Shown in pieces: positions 28,517 to 36,218 of a stretch of DNA of 64,000 nucleotides (positions are counted from its first letter, which is position 1; every line of letters starts with the position of its first letter). A program made the translations under genes and the position numbers. The notes under the pieces are model-generated. The model saw only the letters and a list, made by a program, of their open reading frames with translations. It did not search any database and was not told the origin of the DNA. This DNA comes from Eubacterium callanderi (GTDB lineage Bacteria > Bacillota > Clostridia > Eubacteriales > Eubacteriaceae): positions 62,001-126,000 of the forward strand of contig NZ_FRBP01000013.1 of NCBI RefSeq assembly GCF_900142645.1, given 5' to 3'.

Positions 28517-28792
28517 ATGCACACACAAAAACTGACGGTCGTTAACCCTACCGGCCTGCACGCGCGGCCAGCAGCAGAGTTCTGTAAGATCGCTGGGACC
28601 TATCAATCAAAAATTAGCCTTAAACGCCTGGGAGAAAACGAAAAAGAAGGAAACGGAAAGTCTGTGATCGCTGTTATGGCTATGGGACTGCCAAAAGGCT
28701 GTGAGATCGAAATCAGCGCAGAAGGCGAGGATGAATACGCAGCGGTTGAGGCTCTGGCAGAGTTAGTCAGAGGCGGATTTGGTGAAATATAA
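28517..28792 (+). CDS. HPr-family phosphocarrier protein
   Basis: A 91-residue HPr paralogue. The active histidine is H15 in NPTGLHARPAAEF, and a serine at 49 in GNGKSVIAVM matches the regulatory Ser46 of Firmicute HPr, with a short insert before it. It is likely a second HPr dedicated to this polyol PTS. General ptsH is normally next to ptsI, which is not here. The ribosome site is AAGGAG. Confidence 0.9.
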   Translation: MHTQKLTVVNPTGLHARPAAEFCKIAGTYQSKISLKRLGENEKEGNGKSVIAVMAMGLPKGCEIEISAEGEDEYAAVEALAELVRGGFGEI

Positions 28793-28803
28793 ATAATTGG
28801 TGG

Positions 28804-28840
28804 CCGTTAAACAGAAAGACTTGTTTAACGGTTCTTTATT
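28804..28840 (+). terminator. Terminator after the PTS operon
   Basis: CCGTTAAACA (28804-28813) pairs perfectly with TGTTTAACGG (28822-28831), followed by TTCTTTATTTT. It closes the polyol operon. Confidence 0.8.
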
Positions 28841-28981
28841 TTCAGGTCAATTTTAAGATATGTGGTATAATCGAGACAGGATATTAAATTGGAATTAATC
28901 ATCAAAAGCTCAGACCAGTGAGAAGCTGCTCTGGGCTTTATTGTGTTTTTCGTGCTGTTTTTTTTACGATATATTTGTTAT

Positions 28982-29773
28982 CTAACGTGGTGCGGATAAA
29001 AGTGCCATATCGCCTACGGCATAAGCTGTGTAAGGTGTTTCCAGACAATAACCAAGGCTCTCGGCAAGGCGCAGGGATTCTGGGCTGACTGCGTCCCAGC
29101 TTGGACAGCGGTTTTGCTGCAGACATTCTAAAATAAGGCGTGAGCCTACAATCCGCGCCAGCCCCTGTCTTCGGTAAGGCTGTTTGGTATCGATTTGGAT
29201 TTCGATACCATTGTCGTAATAAGTATAGGAGGAAGCCCCTGCGATGATTTCATGGTTTTTAATGATTACAAAGCCAAGGCCGTTTTGTGTATAGTCCTGA
29301 GGGTCTTTAAACTGAGAGCATAAATCTCTGGACCAGTCCTCGTTTTGAAGTGTACTGTAAAGCGAACCGTCAATTTGACAAATTTCGCAGTCCTGAGGAA
29401 GCGCTGTGAGATTAGCCCGCAGCTGTTCCTGATCAAAAGCTTCGGGTTCTTTTTTAAAAGCATAGCGCGTAAATTTTTCGTATTGCCCGTTATAGGCAGA
29501 TTCGATTAATGGATGCCAGTTTTCCTGGCGTGCGACTAAAGTAATAACAGGAACTTTGCTGGGATCGGGAATGTTTCTAATGAGTTCTGGATTGGGTATA
29601 CCGGCAAAAAAACAGAAATCACCGATTGATATCTGAGCGGACTGAGGGTTATCGGGATCATCTGCAAAGGCCTGGCCAAGATGCCCCTGAAGGCAGGACC
29701 ATACTGGTGTTTCATTCCAGCCTTCAAATAATGAAGCAATACACCACAGATTTTTTTTCGAAATTGCGTACAA
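28982..29773 (-). CDS. GNAT-family acetyltransferase
   Basis: A 263-residue acetyltransferase. The C-terminal half has GFVIIKNHEIIAGASSYTYYDNGIEI and YRRQGLARIVGSRLILECLQ, the acetyl-CoA site typical of GNAT enzymes, with the longer N-terminal domain seen in the zwittermicin-resistance-like group. The substrate is unknown. The next gene upstream, on the same strand, is separated by a terminator, so this may be a separate unit. Confidence 0.85.
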   Translation of the reverse strand: MYAISKKNLWCIASLFEGWNETPVWSCLQGHLGQAFADDPDNPQSAQISIGDFCFFAGIPNPELIRNIPDPSKVPVITLVARQENWHPLIESAYNGQYEKFTRYAFKKEPEAFDQEQLRANLTALPQDCEICQIDGSLYSTLQNEDWSRDLCSQFKDPQDYTQNGLGFVIIKNHEIIAGASSYTYYDNGIEIQIDTKQPYRRQGLARIVGSRLILECLQQNRCPSWDAVSPESLRLAESLGYCLETPYTAYAVGDMALLSAPR

Positions 29774-29800
29774 AGCGATCCTCCTGATAATGTAAGATTT

Positions 29801-29832
29801 AAAAAATCAGCCAGGGGCATAGTCCCCCGGCT
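29801..29832 (-). terminator. Terminator after the flavodoxin-fold gene
   Basis: On the minus strand AGCCGGGG pairs with CCCCTGGCT, then a GATTTTTT tail. It lies between the flavodoxin-fold reductase and the acetyltransferase. Confidence 0.75.
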
Positions 29833-29853
29833 TTGTAGTAACAAAATTATTTT

Positions 29854-30402
29854 TTAAAGGCTCTGTCCAAAAGCAAGAACCTGTTCCAGCCAGCCGCTTT
29901 CCAAAATATCATCCTTTTTCCAGACGTCAGAAGCGATAAAAACACCCTTGTCCTGCCATTTCAAATAATCAGCAGTTAATTTATAGCTGTCAATAGCGGG
30001 AAGAAAATCCTTTAGATCACTGCTGGCGCCAGTCATCAGCAGGACAGATTTTTTACCTGCCAGGGGCATCGTCTGATGCCCCCTGCAAAAAGCGTACATT
30101 CGGTCGATGACGGCCTTTAGCTGGGTCGTCATATTGAAAAAATATAGCGGGGATACCAGCACAACCATGTCTGCAGCCAGAAGCATTGGGTAAATTTTCC
30201 AAAAATCATCCTTTTGAACGCAGGGGGCGTCAGGCTCGGCATAGCATTGTTCGCAAGCCAGACATCCGTTTATTTTCATGTGACCAGCAGAAATCATTGT
30301 AACCACATGGCCATTTTGCTGAAGGCCCTGTGCAAAGGCGCGGGCCAGCAGTTCGCTGTTACCGCCTTTTCTGGGACTGGACGAAATAATTAAAACTTTC
30401 AT
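29854..30402 (-). CDS. Flavodoxin-fold NAD(P)H-dependent FMN reductase
   Basis: A 182-residue flavodoxin-fold oxidoreductase. The FMN phosphate loop SSSPRKGGNSELLARAF is at residues 7-23, the Fe-S or disulfide-like CLACEQCYAEPDAPCVQKDD is near 48, and VLVSPLYFFNMTTQLKAVIDR is the family block. Such proteins reduce quinones, iron or nitro compounds. The C-x2-C-x2-C set suggests the iron-sulfur flavoprotein branch. The start at 30402 is chosen for its AGGAGG site; a longer form from 30432 lacks one. Confidence 0.88.
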   Translation of the reverse strand: MKVLIISSSPRKGGNSELLARAFAQGLQQNGHVVTMISAGHMKINGCLACEQCYAEPDAPCVQKDDFWKIYPMLLAADMVVLVSPLYFFNMTTQLKAVIDRMYAFCRGHQTMPLAGKKSVLLMTGASSDLKDFLPAIDSYKLTADYLKWQDKGVFIASDVWKKDDILESGWLEQVLAFGQSL

Positions 30403-30825
30403 GTTTAACCTCCTGATAACGTGAACAACCATTGAGTAAAATTATAATCCAGTGTGATAATAAAAGCAATGGAAACCTGATAAATCGTGGTGTGAATTTT
30501 AAGGCTTTCAGAGAGCGTAAAAGTGTTAATCATAAACAGTATACTTGTCAAAACTACTTGTGTTTCATAATAATATATTTTATAATAAAATATAAAATGA
30601 ACAAGCGTAGACGGATTATTTGCTATGGGAAACAGAAATTGAAAAGTGATGTAAAAAATACAGAGCAGATCATACGGCTGAGGACAGTATACTTGTCAAA
30701 GAATGATTTAAGACACCTTAACCGGTATGGATGCTGATGTGAGCAGGCCGGAAATATGAAACAGCTTTCAGAGGTGTTAAAGTGAATGCAGAAAAGGCGC
30801 CATGTGCTGAACGGAGGAGAACACC
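30403..30825 (+). promoter_or_regulatory. Intergenic region with a 17-bp direct repeat
   Basis: Between the flavodoxin-fold gene and the c-di-GMP protein there is no convincing gene. The exact 17-base repeat ACAGTATACTTGTCAAA occurs at 30536-30552 and 30684-30700, 148 bases apart in the same direction. The AT-rich stretch TAATATATTTTATAATAAAATATAAAATG (30570-30599 region) fits a promoter. A GGAGGAG site at 30813-30819 serves the TTG start at 30826. Confidence 0.5.
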
Positions 30826-32952
30826 TTGAACGATAATGAAAAAATTATTTTAATAGCAGATGATATTGAGCTGAACAGAGCGATCATTGCTGAGATTTTC
30901 AATAAAAACTACCGGATAATAGAGGTCGAAAACGGAAGGAAGGTGCTGGACGCCATTGCTGTACACGGCCGTGCCATTAAAATGGTGCTTTTAGATATTA
31001 TCATGCCGGAAATGGATGGTTATGAGGTTTTACAGGCTATGGCTGGGAATGGATGGCTGAAGCAGATACCAGTGATCATTATCACTTCGGACTCATCGGA
31101 AAAGGCTGCATTGCGGTGCTATAATCTGGGAGTTTCTGATATGGTCAAGAAGCCCTTTAATCCAGAAATAGTAAGACGGCGTGTGGAAAATGTCATTGAG
31201 CTTTACGCGCATAAATTTGACCTTGAAACTATGATTAAAAAGCAAATTACAACCATGGAGGAACAGGAAGCCCGTTTAAACCAGGCCAATAGTTTTGTCA
31301 TTGATGCCTTAAGCACAGTTATTGAGTTCAGGAGTGGCGAGTCCGGACAGCATATCCAGCGTATGCGTGGTCTCACGCGTTATTTAACCAATAATCTGGT
31401 CCACCTGTATCCGGAGTATGATATGGAACCAGCCATGGTAGAGGCCGTAGCCAGTGCGGCGACGATGCATGATATCGGGAAAATTGCCATACCAGATTCT
31501 GTCCTGCTAAAGCCCGGCAAATTAACCGATAAAGAATTTGAAGTAATGAAGACCCATACCATAAGGGGCTGTGAGATTCTTGAAACGCTGGACTATACCC
31601 AGGATGAGGATTATTTTAAACTGTGTTATGAAATCTGTCGTTATCATCATGAAAGATGGGATGGCAAAGGGTATCCTGAAGGCCTGCGGGAAGACGAAAT
31701 TCCCATATGGGCACAGATTGTTTCATTGGCAGATGTTTATGATGCCCTGACCAGTGAAAGGGTTTATAAGCCACCTTACAGTCATGAACAGGCAGTGACG
31801 ATGATTTTAAACGGAGAGTGCGGTGTTTTTAACCCTAAGCTGATAGCATGCTTTAAGGAATGTGTTAACCATATTCGCGATAATCTGGATGAAAATACAG
31901 AGAAAACCGCAGGGGAGGGATTGGTACCGTATCGTCCGTCCTCCCATGTCAAGCCGCTCAGGCTGACGGATATTGAAGAGATGGATACCATTTCTGAACG
32001 TGTGATGTGGCTTTTGGAGGTTGAACAGGAAAAATATCGGGTCCTGTCTGAAATGTCAGGTGAGATTATTTTTGATTATAATCTTTTAAGTGACCGTATC
32101 GAATTTTCAGAAAAGGCCAGTGATATATTTGGTATGGACACTCAAATCGAACATTTTATAAAACGGATACAGGAAAGTGGGTTTATAGAGCAGGAACAGT
32201 TTAAAGAATTAATCGACAGCATTAAAAAAATTACACCAGAGCAGCCTTTTTTTCGTCAGGAACTGCGGCTTAAATTGAAAGATAGCAGTTATGAATGGTA
32301 TGACCTGTATGCCAACGCTATTTTTGACAGTGATATGGGGCGTTGTATCAGCATTTTGGGTAAGATTACCAACATACATGAGCGTAAAAAACGCAGTGAT
32401 CTGTTATATCAGCAGGCAAATACGGACCCATTGACAGGCCTTTTTAATCGGAATGCTCTAAATGAGCATATCTATGCGGTTCTGGCAGATCCAGTACTAA
32501 AAAATGCGGCAGTCATGATCATTGATCTGGATAATTTTAAGGCTGTAAATGACAATTTTGGACATTTATACGGCGATGGGGTATTGAAGGAGATCAGCAG
32601 AGAAATTCGAGAGAGAGTAAGGGAGACAGATATAATAGGACGCATTGGAGGAGATGAATTTGTGGTTTTTATGGAGAATTACGGAGATGAAAGTGTACTG
32701 GAAAAAAGAGCCGAGGCTTTCTGCCGTGCTCTGAGAAAACGCTACGAGGAAGATGATGTCGAATGCGCTATATCCGGGAGTATTGGAATCGCATGTTTTC
32801 CAAGAGACGGAAAGACATATGATGAATTACTCGTCAAAGCTGATCAGGCACTATATTATATTAAAAAAGAACATAAAAACGATTATGCGTTTTATCGTGA
32901 CGAGATTCGCCAGACCCATTTTCATTCTGTTTTATCAGAAGTAGATGCGTAG
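30826..32952 (+). CDS. Response regulator with HD-GYP and GGDEF domains
   Basis: A 708-residue cytosolic signalling protein. The REC domain (1-125) has the phosphoacceptor Asp57 in LLDIIMPEMDGYE and acidic residues ADD at 11-13. The HD-GYP domain (about 155-330) has MHDIGKIAIPD near 214 and HHERWDGKGYPEGL near 274, a c-di-GMP phosphodiesterase. A PAS-like segment (about 400-510) leads to GGDEF (about 520-690) with RIGGDEFVVF near 606, a diguanylate cyclase. The start codon is TTG, behind GGAGGAG. It may both make and break c-di-GMP. No partner histidine kinase is nearby. Confidence 0.9.
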   Translation: MNDNEKIILIADDIELNRAIIAEIFNKNYRIIEVENGRKVLDAIAVHGRAIKMVLLDIIMPEMDGYEVLQAMAGNGWLKQIPVIIITSDSSEKAALRCYNLGVSDMVKKPFNPEIVRRRVENVIELYAHKFDLETMIKKQITTMEEQEARLNQANSFVIDALSTVIEFRSGESGQHIQRMRGLTRYLTNNLVHLYPEYDMEPAMVEAVASAATMHDIGKIAIPDSVLLKPGKLTDKEFEVMKTHTIRGCEILETLDYTQDEDYFKLCYEICRYHHERWDGKGYPEGLREDEIPIWAQIVSLADVYDALTSERVYKPPYSHEQAVTMILNGECGVFNPKLIACFKECVNHIRDNLDENTEKTAGEGLVPYRPSSHVKPLRLTDIEEMDTISERVMWLLEVEQEKYRVLSEMSGEIIFDYNLLSDRIEFSEKASDIFGMDTQIEHFIKRIQESGFIEQEQFKELIDSIKKITPEQPFFRQELRLKLKDSSYEWYDLYANAIFDSDMGRCISILGKITNIHERKKRSDLLYQQANTDPLTGLFNRNALNEHIYAVLADPVLKNAAVMIIDLDNFKAVNDNFGHLYGDGVLKEISREIRERVRETDIIGRIGGDEFVVFMENYGDESVLEKRAEAFCRALRKRYEEDDVECAISGSIGIACFPRDGKTYDELLVKADQALYYIKKEHKNDYAFYRDEIRQTHFHSVLSEVDA

Positions 32953-32965
32953 GAGGATGAAAGAC

Positions 32966-32995
32966 AAAAAAGAACGGTAAGCCGTTCTTTTTTTG
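32966..32995 (+). terminator. Terminator after the c-di-GMP protein
   Basis: AAAGAACGG and CCGTTCTTT pair around TAAG, followed by a T-run. It lies just after the GGDEF gene. Confidence 0.8.
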
Positions 32996-33067
32996 ATGCT
33001 TTTGATTCTATGGCATTGCTGGATTTTGAAAATAAAGTATGTTAGAATGAAAAAAAGGAGGAGTTCT

Positions 33068-34519
33068 ATGGCAGCAGAAAAAAGTCAACAGCGGATGATA
33101 TATCATTTTCTTTTAAGACAGATCAAGATGGGCAACTATAAGAGCGGTGACCATTTTCCAACGGTTAAGGAGATCGCCGGTCATTTTAATGTATCCTACT
33201 GTCCGGCACAGATAGCCCTGAAAACATTGGAAAAGGATGGCTATGTCCGGCTGAGTAAGGGAAGAACAGCAGAAATAATATGGCAGCCGGATGAAAAGAC
33301 TGAAGAAGCGCTGGACTTTGAAGAGCGCAGAGAGGTGCTAAGGGACCTTTATGAAGGCCTCTGCCACCTTTCACCCTTATTCAGGCTGCAGGGATTAAGT
33401 CTGATGGACAAGGAACAGCTTGCTGAACTGGAACAGTTGCTTGCCAGTGATCAGGAGCCGCTGCTGTTCAGTTTATATAAGGGATTCGAAGATTCTTTAA
33501 AGCCTATGAAAAATCAGATGCTAATGTATTTATTTACGGATATTGATGCTTTTGTGGGAACTGCGCTCGTGGACCGGATGAAACGTGTTAATGATGGACA
33601 GGGCGACAGGGCTCTGGAAAAAGTGAGGAAATATTTACTTAATGCTATCCGCTGTATTAAAAAACAGGAATATAAAAACAGCTTTGAGCAGCTTTTAGAA
33701 TTAAGCGGGTATTTTAAAGATTTTTTTGATTTTGACCAGAAGGAGATCTGCCAGAAGAGAGAGGCTGAAGCTTTTTCCTGGGAACCTCAGAAGGGACGTA
33801 AGCGGTACTGTGATGATATCGCAATTGATCTGATCTGTAAAATTAACCAAGGCGTATATCCGGTAGACAGCTATTTGCCACAGGGCAGACTATTGGCGGA
33901 TATCTATCACGTATCGCCCATTACCATGCGCCGAACCATTAATATTTTAAATGAATTGGGCGTAGCTAAAAATATCAATGGCATTGGGACAAAAGTGATC
34001 TTTCCGGGCGATCAAACTATTTTATATAAAATGAAGGATATGACAATGGACAGAAATCTGATTCAGTTTTTAGAAGCCCTGCAGATTTTAGCCATCACCG
34101 GTGAATCTGTCGTATTTCATACCTTTCCATTCTTTAACGAGGCCGCCATTAAGAAAATCAGAGGAGCCTTAAAATTAAAAGGTGATGAGCGGTCAAAGGT
34201 ACAGACCTTTGCGGCCTGTTTACAGGCTATTGTCCACTGCGCGCCATTTGCGGCCATAAGGGAGATATACAGTAAGCTGACCCTTATGACATTAAAGGGC
34301 AGTGTTCTGCGGCTGGAGAGCACTGGAGATGAAGGCATTGCATGGTGGCCGGAAATGGCTGAACAGTTTGAAAACAGCCTTGATAATAAAGACGCGGCCT
34401 TGTTTTCCAAAACGCTTTTTGATTTGTTCCACAGGAGTTTCTGCTCGACCCGGGAGACATTGTGTGAAATTGGCGTTAAACAGGCAGCTTCAGTTGCCGT
34501 TCCGCTTATTTTCAACTAG
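33068..34519 (+). CDS. Transcriptional regulator with two GntR-like DNA-binding domains
   Basis: A 483-residue protein with two winged-helix domains of the GntR type. The first (about 10-80) has SGDHFPTVKEIAGHFNVSYCPAQIALKTLEKDGYV. The second (about 240-310) has VDSYLPQGRLLADIYHVSPITMRRTINILNELGV. The region between and the C-terminal 170 residues are largely helical and unrecognised, with no FCD, UTRA or aminotransferase domain. The ATG at 33068 follows AAGGAGGAG. Its own upstream segment holds a promoter-like TTTTGA...TATGTTAGAAT. Targets are unknown. Confidence 0.78.
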   Translation: MAAEKSQQRMIYHFLLRQIKMGNYKSGDHFPTVKEIAGHFNVSYCPAQIALKTLEKDGYVRLSKGRTAEIIWQPDEKTEEALDFEERREVLRDLYEGLCHLSPLFRLQGLSLMDKEQLAELEQLLASDQEPLLFSLYKGFEDSLKPMKNQMLMYLFTDIDAFVGTALVDRMKRVNDGQGDRALEKVRKYLLNAIRCIKKQEYKNSFEQLLELSGYFKDFFDFDQKEICQKREAEAFSWEPQKGRKRYCDDIAIDLICKINQGVYPVDSYLPQGRLLADIYHVSPITMRRTINILNELGVAKNINGIGTKVIFPGDQTILYKMKDMTMDRNLIQFLEALQILAITGESVVFHTFPFFNEAAIKKIRGALKLKGDERSKVQTFAACLQAIVHCAPFAAIREIYSKLTLMTLKGSVLRLESTGDEGIAWWPEMAEQFENSLDNKDAALFSKTLFDLFHRSFCSTRETLCEIGVKQAASVAVPLIFN

Positions 34520-34550
34520 GAAAAAGAGATCCATGGTATTTTATGGCTGC

Positions 34551-35492
34551 TTACCGGTAAAGTGAAAGATCGAGCGCGTCTGATATAAAACGCATGGCTT
34601 TTTGCCCTCGAACACTGTTGCCAATCGGGTCAAGCCTGGGACTGAAAGCAGAGAGCGCCAGCTGTCCGGGCACTACCGCCAGCAGGCCTCCACCTACACC
34701 GCTTTTCCCAGGAAGCCCTACGGTATAGGCGAAATCGCCGGAAGCACCATAGAGACCTTCCATGGTCATCTCGGCAAAAATATGAGGTAAAAATTCAGGA
34801 TTTATTATGGCTTTTCCAGTGATTGGATTTACACCGCCATTGGCTAGTGTAGAACCCATAACCGCCAGATCCTTACAGGTTATGGCGATAGAGCATTGCT
34901 TTGTATAAATATCGCAGGTGGTATCTGGATCGTCATAAAGCGTGCCGTAGCTTGACATGAGCCAGGCAATGCCTTTATTATGACTGTTGGTGGCAGCTTC
35001 GGAGGTATATACAGCGTCCATCACTTCGAGGCTGTGGCCGGCAAACTGACTGTAACCATCCAGAATTTTCTGCCATTTTTCATCGGCATTGGCGGCTGGC
35101 AGCAGGCTGACAGTGGCCATAGCGCCAGCGTTTACCAGTGGTGAAAGCGGCTTGCCCCGGTGCAGCTCCAGTGCCATTACAGAGTTAAAGGGAAGTCCTG
35201 TCGGGTCTGCGCCTACCTTTTTTAACATTTCTTGAGCGCCGACAGCTTCCATGACAAGCGCCATGGAAAAGACCTTGGAGATGGATTCAATGGCAAAAGG
35301 ATAGCTGCTGTCGCCTGTCTCAAGGACTGTGCCATCTGCTGTTACAGCGGTCAGCCCAAACAGATTTGATGGAACCTTTGCCAGAGCAGGAATATAGGAA
35401 GCGTTGGCGCCAGACTGATCACTTTCTGCGGTGCTGTGAGCCTGCTTGAGAACAGCTTCAAGTTTCTTAGTATCAATAATGTTTTTCTGCAT
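34551..35492 (-). CDS. glsA: Glutaminase
   Basis: A 313-residue serine-dependent glutaminase that hydrolyses glutamine to glutamate and ammonia. FAIESISKVFSMALVMEAVG contains the catalytic Ser-x-x-Lys pair, NAGAMATVSLL and NSHNKGIAWLMSSYGTLYD are family blocks, and GLPGKSGVGGGLLAVVPGQLALS is near the C-terminus. It stands alone. Whether it serves acid resistance or ammonia release is not shown. Confidence 0.95.
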   Translation of the reverse strand: MQKNIIDTKKLEAVLKQAHSTAESDQSGANASYIPALAKVPSNLFGLTAVTADGTVLETGDSSYPFAIESISKVFSMALVMEAVGAQEMLKKVGADPTGLPFNSVMALELHRGKPLSPLVNAGAMATVSLLPAANADEKWQKILDGYSQFAGHSLEVMDAVYTSEAATNSHNKGIAWLMSSYGTLYDDPDTTCDIYTKQCSIAITCKDLAVMGSTLANGGVNPITGKAIINPEFLPHIFAEMTMEGLYGASGDFAYTVGLPGKSGVGGGLLAVVPGQLALSAFSPRLDPIGNSVRGQKAMRFISDALDLSLYR

Positions 35493-35557
35493 GATTTAAA
35501 CCTCACTTTCTAAGATGCTATATACCCACACGATTCAAAAAAGAAAAGGAAGATAAA

Positions 35558-35590
35558 ATGTTTATATTTCAGGAAAAGGGTATCTATTAA
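35558..35590 (+). other. Short reading frame before an orphan terminator
   Basis: AAGGAAGATAAA precedes an ATG that opens a 10-codon frame, MFIFQEKGIY, then TAA. An 11-bp-stem terminator lies 56 bases later on the same strand, and no gene follows. It resembles a leader peptide plus terminator, but it could be chance. Confidence 0.3.
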
Positions 35591-35645
35591 AAAGAGCATA
35601 CAACCTCTTACTTAAAAATTTTACTCTCCCCAAATTTTCCCTGAG

Positions 35646-35682
35646 CAGGTTCTGGAACAAAGTATCCGGAACCTGTTTTTTT
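35646..35682 (+). terminator. Orphan rightward terminator in the glsA-csoR gap
   Basis: CAGGTTCTGGA (35646-35656) pairs with TCCGGAACCTG (35665-35675), then seven T. The flanking genes are both on the minus strand, so it would end an unannotated rightward transcript of the 35500-35680 gap. Confidence 0.7.
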
Positions 35683-35700
35683 ATACGCTGATGCATAATA

Positions 35701-35723
35701 AAAAAGCCCCGTACGGGGCTTTT
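35701..35723. terminator. Terminator of the copA-csoR operon
   Basis: AAAAGCCCC and GGGGCTTTT form a perfect stem around GTAC, directly after the csoR stop on the minus strand. Confidence 0.85.
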
Positions 35724-35725
35724 AA

Positions 35726-36001
35726 CTATTTGTAGTATTTATCCAGAATAGTAATGATTTCCTCAATCTTAATATTACGGTCTTCCTTGCTGCCATTTTC
35801 AAAGGCATCCGTTACACAGTGATGCATATGCTGTTCGAGAATCTGCAGGTTGGCCTTCTTCAGAAGGGCCTGCACTGCCAGTACCTGTTTAGAGATATCA
35901 ATGCAATAGCGGCCTTCCTCAAGCATTTTAATAATACCGTCCATCTGACCTCTGGCCGTTTTTAAAAGATTGAGCTCCTTGGTGCGGTCAATGCCTTCCA
36001 T
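35726..36001 (-). CDS. csoR: CsoR-type copper-sensing repressor
   Basis: A 91-residue CsoR/RcnR-family protein. Cys33, His58 and Cys62 have exactly the spacing of the copper ligands of Mycobacterium tuberculosis CsoR (Cys36, His61, Cys65). RTKELNLLKTARGQMDGIIKMLEEGRYC is the family N-terminus. The ATG at 36001 follows the copA stop by four bases. An in-frame ATG at 36079 lies inside copA and is rejected. A matching operator lies before copA, so copper would relieve repression of the whole operon. Confidence 0.93.
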   Translation of the reverse strand: MEGIDRTKELNLLKTARGQMDGIIKMLEEGRYCIDISKQVLAVQALLKKANLQILEQHMHHCVTDAFENGSKEDRNIKIEEIITILDKYYK

Positions 36002-36005
36002 GGTT

Positions 36006-36218
36006 TTACTCGGTAATGACAGAGGCCGGGTAGCCTGCTTCATCCAGTGCATCACACAGCATTTTGTCGGTAACAGCATCTGTTACATCCATGGTAGCTT
36101 GAGCGTCTTCCAGAGAAACCTGAACATTTGAAACGCCATCAATGGCGTTCAAGGTGTCTTCAACGCGTTTTACGCAGTGCTTGCAGCTCATGTCATTTAC
36201 GTGCAATTTTTTAGTCAT
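36006..36218 (-). CDS. copZ: Possible separately translated CopZ chaperone (internal start in copA)
   Basis: The last 71 codons of the copA frame open with ATG at 36218 behind AAGAAGGAACAAAT, a strong ribosome site 6 bases before. The product would be a 70-residue heavy-metal domain, MTKKLHVNDMSCKHC, the size of a free CopZ. A free chaperone could thus be made from the same message as the fused form. The alternative is that the site is a remnant from the fusion of separate copA and copZ genes. Confidence 0.5.
   Translation of the reverse strand: MTKKLHVNDMSCKHCVKRVEDTLNAIDGVSNVQVSLEDAQATMDVTDAVTDKMLCDALDEAGYPASVITE

Noticed and set aside
30432-30737. A 101-codon rightward frame between the flavodoxin-fold gene and the c-di-GMP protein.
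   Set aside because: It has no ribosome site, no family features and odd composition, and it overlaps the 17-bp repeats and AT-rich promoter-like stretch.
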